Shown here in pieces: positions 1-4,499 of a stretch of 10,593 bases of DNA; the first letter of the stretch is position 1, and the number at the start of each line of letters is the position of its first letter. The notes under the pieces are model-generated. The model searched no databases. It worked only from the letters and a program-made list of their open reading frames with translations, and had not been told where the DNA came from. A program made the translations under genes and the position numbers. Source of the DNA: JABWBR01 sp036741235 (lineage in GTDB: Bacteria; Bacteroidota; Bacteroidia; Chitinophagales; Saprospiraceae); assembly GCA_036741235.1 (NCBI GenBank), contig DAINSQ010000159.1, positions 1 to 10,593 on the forward strand, written 5' to 3'.

Positions 1-72
1 CGGGGGTGGTGCCTCCCCCGCGCCGCGCCGCAGGCGCGGCACCCCGGGCCTCCGTGGCCGGCGCTGCGCGGA
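1..72. repeat. GC-rich palindromic sequence at the contig edge
   Basis: This short stretch lies just beyond the stop codon of the leftward DUF559 gene and is far more GC-rich than the genes. It contains an exact 8-bp stem, GCCGCGCC at 22-29 against GGCGCGGC at 33-40, with loop GCA. A second pairing is CGGGGG (1-6) with CCCCCG (15-20), and a competing one is GGTGCC (8-13) with GGCACC (38-43). The palindrome density suggests a dispersed intergenic repeat cut off by the contig end. It could also end transcription of the leftward unit, but no T-tract follows, so it is not a classical intrinsic terminator. Confidence 0.55.
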
Positions 73-471
73 CTAAGGCATCGTCACCTGTTCAATAATC
101 CAGTCCTTGATGGCCTTGGCTACATCATTGATATGATGGAGCACATCCTCGTTTTTAAATCGCAGCACCGTAAACCCCGCTGCTTCCAGCGCTTGCTGGC
201 GAATTTGATCTTTTTCAAATTCTCCTTTTTTATTGTGCCAACTGCCGTCGACTTCGATGATCAGCTTCAAATCCAGGCAGGCAAAATCGGCGATGTACTT
301 CAAAATCGGCCTTTGCCGCCGGAACTGAAAGCCCAGCATCTGTCTGCGGCTTAATACATATTTCCATAAACAAGCTTCTGCTTTTGTACCGTTTTTTCTG
401 AGTTTGTTGGCATTGGGTTGAAGCCTGTTGTTGTAATAGTGATAGCGCGATGAATCCGGTGTTGTTTTCAT
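73..471 (-). CDS. DUF559-domain protein, Vsr/PD-(D/E)XK endonuclease-like
   Basis: This 132-residue protein matches the usual size of stand-alone DUF559 proteins, which share the fold of very-short-patch-repair (Vsr) endonucleases. The N-terminal Tyr-Tyr-Asn and Leu-Arg-Lys segment with Thr29-Lys-Ala-Glu32 and LW (35-36) is the form common in Bacteroidota. The core has GFQFRRQRPI (47-56), the likely catalytic ADF with Asp62, EVDG with Glu73 and Asp75, then His79, and the VLRFKNEDV strand-helix (102-110). These residues suggest metal-dependent DNA cleavage, but no substrate is established for most of the family. It lies 39 bp downstream of the MoxR gene on the same strand, so it could be co-transcribed. 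Family genes are also often solitary, so a link to the MoxR system is only inferred. The ATG start gives the expected N-terminus. Confidence 0.85.
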   Translation of the reverse strand: MKTTPDSSRYHYYNNRLQPNANKLRKNGTKAEACLWKYVLSRRQMLGFQFRRQRPILKYIADFACLDLKLIIEVDGSWHNKKGEFEKDQIRQQALEAAGFTVLRFKNEDVLHHINDVAKAIKDWIIEQVTMP

Positions 472-485
472 TTGTATTGTTTTGA

Positions 486-499
486 GTGAATGAATTCAC
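486..499. promoter_or_regulatory. 14-bp imperfect palindrome between moxR-like and DUF559 genes
   Basis: GTGAAT (486-491) and ATTCAC (494-499) form a perfect inverted repeat around a 2-bp spacer. It lies in the 39-bp gap between the MoxR stop and the DUF559 start. It has the size and symmetry of a dimeric repressor site, but also of a chance palindrome, and no promoter is evident beside it. Confidence 0.25.
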
Positions 500-510
500 C
501 ATAGGGCGCC

Positions 511-1458
511 TCACTCCATCCGCTTGCGAAGTTCGCCGAGGTCTTCCCGGGTTTTGGCCAGGATAGAAAACGACGTTTGCAGCAAATGGCGTTCGGCATC
601 GTTGAGGCGGTCGGGGTTATTGAGTTTGGCTATGGGGAAAGCGGCGTCGCGCAGGTAGGCGGCCCATTGGAGCAACTCGGCGGTGGCCGGCGCTTTTTTG
701 AGTTTGAGGTTGCGGTCCTCGCGGATGCCGTAGAAATAGTCGATCACGGGTTTGAGCCGGGCGGCGTCGAGGCCGTTGATTTTGGCGCCCACGATTTCCA
801 GCATCTTGTCGGGTTTTGGGAAATCAATATGAAAATACACCACGCGGCGCAGGAAGGCGTCGGGCAGGTTTTTTTCGGAATTTGATGTAAGAATAATCAC
901 CGGGCGGTTTTCGGGGGTGGTTTCGTACCAGGTATCAATTTCCGGCACGTAAAAGCGCAGCTTGTCCATGGCGTCGAGTACGTCGTTGGGCAGGTCGCGG
1001 GGGGCCTTGTCGATTTCGTCGATGAGTACCACGCAGCGGCGTTTCGAGCGGATGGCCTCGCCCAGGGCCCGGTAGCGGATAAATCGGCGTTCCAGTTCTT
1101 CGTCGCTCAGGGGTTCGCTGTTGTTCTGGCTATACTGAAAATGGCCCAGGGCGTCGTATTGATAAAACAAATCGGTAGCCGAAGAAGTGGTTTGGGCGTT
1201 AAAGACGAGGGTATCGCCGAGGTTGAAAAACCAGGCGATATGGTCGGCCAACTGGGTTTTTCCGCAGCCGGGTTCGCCGGTGAGCAGCAGGGGCAGCCCC
1301 AATCGCAAGGCCACGTTGATGGCGTCGGCCAATTCCGGCGAGGGCTGGTACAACGCGGGGTCGTCGAGCCGTTGGTTGGGTTCGAAGGGCGGCAGCGGCT
1401 GCCGTTGGGTGTGGTCTTGCAGGTAGGCCTGCCTTTTTTCCAATGAATACCAGGACAT
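511..1458 (-). CDS. MoxR-family AAA+ ATPase (conflict-system type)
   Basis: This 315-residue protein is a single AAA+ module. It has Walker A GEPGCGKT (61-68), Walker B VVLIDEIDKA (143-152) with Asp147-Glu148, sensor-1 TSNSEKNLPDAFLRR (191-205) with Asn193, and a helical lid containing KKAPATAELLQW (254-265). MoxR ATPases form hexamers that use ATP to remodel partners, classically von Willebrand A (vWA) proteins. The segments LFYQYDAL (97-104) and APRDLPNDVLDAM (152-164) are typical of the subfamily found beside vWA/VMAP and EAD proteins in predicted NTP-driven conflict systems, rather than the methanol-dehydrogenase type. It follows the iSTAND-like gene by 9 bp, indicating one operon. No vWA gene follows it in the window. 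The cytoplasmic ATPase role is secure; the defence role is inferred from context. Confidence 0.88.
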   Translation of the reverse strand: MSWYSLEKRQAYLQDHTQRQPLPPFEPNQRLDDPALYQPSPELADAINVALRLGLPLLLTGEPGCGKTQLADHIAWFFNLGDTLVFNAQTTSSATDLFYQYDALGHFQYSQNNSEPLSDEELERRFIRYRALGEAIRSKRRCVVLIDEIDKAPRDLPNDVLDAMDKLRFYVPEIDTWYETTPENRPVIILTSNSEKNLPDAFLRRVVYFHIDFPKPDKMLEIVGAKINGLDAARLKPVIDYFYGIREDRNLKLKKAPATAELLQWAAYLRDAAFPIAKLNNPDRLNDAERHLLQTSFSILAKTREDLGELRKRME

Positions 1459-1467
1459 AATGAGGGC

Positions 1468-2625
1468 TTATTTATGGTATCGGTAAATTTTTTCCTGTAA
1501 TTCTTCGATGCGTTCCATGTTAAACGACTGCTCCGACTTGTATTGGCTGAGTTCATCGGCGTCGAGGCGGTCGGCGAGCAAGTCGATGATGCGTCGTTTG
1601 GTTATATCACTTACACCCAGGTTTTCGAGCCAGTTTTCGAGGTCTTCGACGGGTACGGGCGGCAGGGGTTCTATCAGCACGACTCGGTTGTCGTTGGCGA
1701 CGGCAAATCGGCGCAGGTCTTCCACCGCTTCGCGGTTGTCGCGGTTCATTGCGGCGTCTTTATGGGCGTTTTTGGCTGTTATTACAAAAAAGAACAAAAA
1801 AACAGGAATATCCGACCTGGTATGGCTGAAGGTGTCCATGAGCCAATGGAGATAGGGCCCCATGAGGGCCTCGTCCCAGTCTGCGGCTATGATTTTGAAT
1901 ACGGTAGCCGCGTATTGCCAGGGCAGTTTGGGCAGGCCGGTAGCAAGGTATTCCTCAAAAGCGGTTTCTGAGTGGGCCAGTTCGAAGCGTTCGCTAAAAT
2001 ATTTTTTAAAAGCTTTTTGGCTGGTAATCAAATTATGGCCCAGGGGCAGCGGGTCCACGCGCAGGCGTTCGTCGGCGCGCCGCCGAAAGTCGATAGACTG
2101 CTTGTCGTCCTGGAGTTCTTTTTCCAGCACTTCGTATACTGCGCGTTCGGAGAAACCCTCGGGCTCCTGCGTTGGACAGGCCAGGATAAAATAATACTGG
2201 AAGCGGCGGTTGTCTTGTTGAAATTGATCGAAAGCGTTCCAGAAAATGCGGGCAGGTTTGCGGCGGTCGCAGTTGACCAAATACAGCGGCGTCAGGGTTT
2301 TGTCCAGGGGCAATTCGGCTGCTGTTTTGTCGAGTTGGTCCACGAGGGCGCCGCCGTTGCCCAGGTCGGCCTGCTCCAGGCCGGCCACCAACTGCCGCAA
2401 AGCATCCGCCAACCGGGTATATTTCACCTGTGCCTCGTCGTATGTGATCAGCCCCAGCATGTCATCCTCTAATGTGCGCGAGTGGCCGCTTTTTAGCAAG
2501 ACGACTTTTTTGTTAAATACCTCGCGCCCGGGGTTGTGCCATTTCTCCAAAAGATTGAACACTCCTTCAAAATCGCTTTTTCCGAGGAGGGTCGAACATT
2601 GGTCTTTTAGTTCAAACAGGGTCAT
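1468..2625 (-). CDS. EAD-like plus inactive-STAND-like (iSTAND) protein
   Basis: This 385-residue protein heads the leftward operon. Residues ~1-88 form a small all-helical domain with the pattern LLKSGHSRTLEDDMLGLITYDEA followed by RLADALRQL. It resembles effector-associated domains (EADs), adaptors that pair conflict-system proteins by homotypic contacts. Residues ~110-350 begin with LYLVNCDRRKPARIFWNAFDQF, where an active STAND NTPase would carry its P-loop. No GxxxxGK[ST] is present, and FYFILACPTQEPEGFSER-like strands (about 142-160), PLPLGHNLITSQKAFKKYF (192-210) and FLFFFVITAKNAH (276-288) follow. This fits the iSTAND family, an NTPase fold without nucleotide-binding residues. A charged helical tail ends the protein. 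Known family members sit with MoxR and vWA genes, as here with MoxR. It probably links a sensor to the ATPase. Domain names rest on pattern recognition, not a profile search. Confidence 0.65.
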   Translation of the reverse strand: MTLFELKDQCSTLLGKSDFEGVFNLLEKWHNPGREVFNKKVVLLKSGHSRTLEDDMLGLITYDEAQVKYTRLADALRQLVAGLEQADLGNGGALVDQLDKTAAELPLDKTLTPLYLVNCDRRKPARIFWNAFDQFQQDNRRFQYYFILACPTQEPEGFSERAVYEVLEKELQDDKQSIDFRRRADERLRVDPLPLGHNLITSQKAFKKYFSERFELAHSETAFEEYLATGLPKLPWQYAATVFKIIAADWDEALMGPYLHWLMDTFSHTRSDIPVFLFFFVITAKNAHKDAAMNRDNREAVEDLRRFAVANDNRVVLIEPLPPVPVEDLENWLENLGVSDITKRRIIDLLADRLDADELSQYKSEQSFNMERIEELQEKIYRYHK

Positions 2626-2652
2626 GTCGGCGTTTTAGATGTGGGTCTTTGG

Positions 2653-2660
2653 CAAAGATA
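2653..2660 (-). promoter_or_regulatory. Bacteroidota -7 element for the iSTAND-MoxR operon
   Basis: Read on the minus strand this is TATCTTTG, an exact match to the TAnnTTTG -7 consensus of the Bacteroidota primary sigma factor. It ends 27 bp before the ATG at 2625, giving a short leader. No convincing TTG -33 element is found at the expected distance. Confidence 0.55.
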
Positions 2661-2684
2661 TGTTTTTTTTCAACATTCCACTCC

Positions 2685-2725
2685 CCGCTAGCGGTCCGAC
2701 CGTTACCGCTGAAATTTACGCTAGC
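2685..2725. promoter_or_regulatory. Repeated CGCTAGC palindromes, possible operator
   Basis: The divergent spacer contains the perfect palindrome CCGCTAGCGG (2685-2694) and a second CGCTAGC (2719-2725). Their centres are 33 bp apart, about three helical turns. Between them GCGGT (2691-2695) pairs with ACCGC (2705-2709). The second copy lies where the -33 region of the rightward promoter would be, so a bound regulator could affect it. This is inferred from symmetry and position only. Confidence 0.3.
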
Positions 2726-2743
2726 AAATTCATTTAAAATTGG

Positions 2744-2751
2744 TACTTTTG
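2744..2751 (+). promoter_or_regulatory. Bacteroidota -7 element for the STAS-rnz unit
   Basis: TACTTTTG matches the TAnnTTTG -7 consensus exactly and sits in an AT-rich context. Transcription would begin just downstream, leaving a leader of roughly 15-20 bases before the ATG at 2775. A TTG -33 element is not obvious. Confidence 0.6.
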
Positions 2752-2774
2752 CGAAATAATTAATTGAACAGAAG

Positions 2775-3185
2775 ATGAAATTCTCCATAGACAAAGACAA
2801 AGACGGAAGATACGCGGTCATCAAACTGGAAGAAAAAAACCTCAATTCCATTGTAGCGCCCGACCTCAAATCGGAATTCGTGATTTTGGCCAATGAAGGG
2901 TTTAATAACCTCATTTTTGACCTTTCCGCCGTTGAATACATTGACTCGTCGGGCCTGAGCGCCATTCTCACCGCCAACCGCCTGTGGAAGGCTATGGGTT
3001 CGTTTGTCCTGACGGAAGTGAGCCACCCTTCGGTGCAAAAGCTTATCGAAATATCGCGCCTGGATGCCGTATTGACGATCCTGCCTACGGTGTCGGAAGC
3101 AATCGACTACGTGTTTATGGAGGAGATCGAGCGTGAGTTGAATGCCGACCTGGAGGAGGGCATCGAGGAAGAAGACGAACGCTAA
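2775..3185 (+). CDS. STAS-domain protein, anti-sigma factor antagonist-like
   Basis: This 136-residue protein contains one STAS domain (about 3-112), the fold of SpoIIAA-type anti-anti-sigma factors. The diagnostic loop YIDSSGLSA (55-63) carries Ser58-Ser59 before Gly60; Ser59 aligns with the serine phosphorylated in SpoIIAA. In that family a partner-switching kinase phosphorylates the serine and releases the STAS protein from its target. No kinase or phosphatase gene is present here, so the partner is unknown. The domain is followed by an acidic tail (about 115-136), unusual for minimal SpoIIAA proteins. The weak AGAAG before the ATG and a well-placed promoter support the start. It is the first gene of a unit with rnz 11 bp downstream; I recall this pairing from other Bacteroidota genomes, but its functional meaning is unclear. 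Confidence 0.87.
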   Translation: MKFSIDKDKDGRYAVIKLEEKNLNSIVAPDLKSEFVILANEGFNNLIFDLSAVEYIDSSGLSAILTANRLWKAMGSFVLTEVSHPSVQKLIEISRLDAVLTILPTVSEAIDYVFMEEIERELNADLEEGIEEEDER

Positions 3186-3196
3186 ACCGGCGTATA

Positions 3197-4111
3197 GTGC
3201 TGCCTTTTGAAGTTTTGCTGTTGGGTACGGGCGCCGCGCTGCCCGACAGGGGCAGGCATCCTTCGGCGCAGGTGCTTCGCTTTGCCGAAAATTATTACCT
3301 CATCGATTGCGGGGAGGGCACGCAACTCCGACTGTCGGATTGCCGCGCGCCCAAACAGAAGCTGAACCAGCTATTTATTACCCATTTACACGGCGATCAT
3401 GTGTACGGACTCATCGGACTGCTCACTTCGTATACGCTGTTTAACCGCCAGACACCCCTCGATATTTTTGCCCCGGCAGGATTGGAGGAAATGATTGCGG
3501 TGCAATTGCGACTCAGCCAGTGCACGCTCTCCTACCCCGTCGCTTTTCACGTCATCGATACTACGCGCCATTATCTGTTATTTGAAGACGCCTACCTGGA
3601 GGTGTATAGCCTGCCGTTGCTGCACCGCATTCCGACGTCCGGTTTTTTGTTTTGCGAAAAACCGCGCCCGCTCAATATTCGCCCGGAGAAAATCGCGGAA
3701 TACGCCCTCGATTTTACACAAATCAAACAGGCCAAGGCAGGCCGGGATGTAGTATTATCCGACGGCAGGTTGATCCCCCATACCGAACTCACAAACCCGC
3801 CGGCGCCGCTGCGCCGCTATGCCTATTGCTCCGATACGGCCTTTGATGAACGCCTTCCGGCTTACCTGCAAGGCGTCGACCTGCTCTACCACGAATCTAC
3901 TTTCGACAGCACGCACGAAAAGGAGGCGGAGATCAGCCGCCATTCCACCGCCGCCCAGGCTGCCGAGATTGCCCGCAGGGCCGGCGCCGGTCGCCTGCTG
4001 CTGGGCCATTTCTCTCCCCGCTACCCCGATGAGGCGCTGCTGGAGGCGGAGGCCCGGGTGGTCTTCCCCGACTGCACGGCAGGCCGGGAGGGACGGTGGT
4101 ACCCGGTGTGA
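3197..4111 (+). CDS. rnz: Ribonuclease Z (tRNA 3'-processing endonuclease)
   Basis: RNase Z is a metallo-beta-lactamase-fold zinc endonuclease that removes the 3' trailer from tRNA precursors, preparing CCA addition. At 304 residues it is the length of the short bacterial form, active as a homodimer. Zinc ligands are visible: HLHGDH (63-68), His143 in LLHRIPTSG, Asp213 in CSDT (211-214), and His271 in GHFSPRY. YHEST (231-235) and the H-containing segment RHSTAAQAAEIA (248-259) are also typical. The region around LKA/KAGRDV (180-185) corresponds to the family's flexible tRNA-binding arm. The start is GTG at 3197: no in-frame ATG lies nearby upstream, and the protein then opens with the usual FEVLLLGTGAALP strand. 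It is probably translated from the STAS-rnz transcript. No missing catalytic residue was seen. Confidence 0.95.
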   Translation: MLPFEVLLLGTGAALPDRGRHPSAQVLRFAENYYLIDCGEGTQLRLSDCRAPKQKLNQLFITHLHGDHVYGLIGLLTSYTLFNRQTPLDIFAPAGLEEMIAVQLRLSQCTLSYPVAFHVIDTTRHYLLFEDAYLEVYSLPLLHRIPTSGFLFCEKPRPLNIRPEKIAEYALDFTQIKQAKAGRDVVLSDGRLIPHTELTNPPAPLRRYAYCSDTAFDERLPAYLQGVDLLYHESTFDSTHEKEAEISRHSTAAQAAEIARRAGAGRLLLGHFSPRYPDEALLEAEARVVFPDCTAGREGRWYPV

Positions 4112-4142
4112 GGGGGAGAGGGAGGGAGGGTGAGAGGGAGGG
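4112..4142 (+). repeat. G-rich tract with G-quadruplex potential downstream of rnz
   Basis: Directly after the rnz stop the plus strand is purine-only apart from one T, with GGG runs at 4120-4122, 4124-4126, 4128-4130, 4136-4138 and 4140-4142. This satisfies the G3+N1-7 quadruplex rule. A similar tract follows the helicase gene at 10513-10548. Whether either folds in vivo, or acts in 3'-end formation, cannot be read from sequence. Confidence 0.5.
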
Positions 4143-4452
4143 ATGTTTGATTTTTGATTTTTGATGTTGGATGTTGGATCGGTTTTTTCGCGTAAAGAAA
4201 AGATTAGTTCAAGGCTATAATTGGCATACATACCGCACATCGCCGGATTTTAAGCATGACTTATACAGCTCAATGCTATGGAATGAACCCCAACCCCGAA
4301 GGGGTGACAGGATTATGGCAATTATGTCAGCCCTTCGGGCTTTATGCTATATGATGACTTCAAATGGCAATTGATGGCAACAATCCTTGTTTTCGGCCAA
4401 CCTGGTTATTCTTACGCGAAATGACCGATAAAAAATCCAACATCAAACATCC
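4141..4452. repeat. ~310-bp unit bounded by imperfect inverted repeats (MITE-like)
   Basis: The left arm (4141-4199) and right arm (about 4408-4452) are inverted copies. Shared blocks, read inward, are GGATGTTTGA (left 4141-4150), TGTTGGAT (4165-4172), ATCGGT (4178-4183) and TTTCGCGTAA (4186-4195). On the right the same blocks occur in reverse complement from 4452 down to 4412. The left arm has 14 extra bases, two copies of TTTTTGA (4151-4164). The unit fills most of the 388-bp spacer between the convergent genes, and the interior (4200-4407) has no convincing gene. I see no clear target-site duplication, so it may be a small non-autonomous element or two 3'-end-associated repeats facing each other. 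Confidence 0.5.
4292..4342. repeat. Long palindrome with nested hairpins (REP-like)
   Basis: Arms at 4292-4309 and 4325-4342 are 18 bp long with two mismatches, and each arm contains its own hairpin: ACCCC-GAA-GGGGT (4293-4305) and AGCCC-TTC-GGGCT (4329-4341). The nested symmetry is typical of dispersed palindromic repeats in Bacteroidota spacers. ATGCTAT flanks it directly at 4273-4279 and 4344-4350. It lies between two convergent 3' ends, where it could act as a bidirectional transcript barrier, though without T-tracts. Confidence 0.55.
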
Positions 4453-4499
4453 TTCCTCATCCCCCACATCTTAGTTCAAAAATCCCGGGACGAGGGCAA

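Noticed and set aside
230..514. Leftward frame starting with GTG that overlaps the MoxR stop by four bases, as a vWA remnant
   Set aside because: The GTGA overlap looks like translational coupling, but most of the frame is out of phase over the well-supported DUF559 gene, and I see no vWA MIDAS motif (DxSxS).
1972..2472. 166-codon rightward frame antisense to the iSTAND-like gene
   Set aside because: There is no recognisable domain and no promoter, and the opposite strand encodes a coherent domain protein in operon spacing.
4171..4374. 67-codon rightward reading frame in the convergent spacer
   Set aside because: It starts inside one inverted-repeat arm and runs through the nested palindrome. 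The composition (NEPQPRRGDR segment) is explained by translating the repeat, and there is no promoter or family match.
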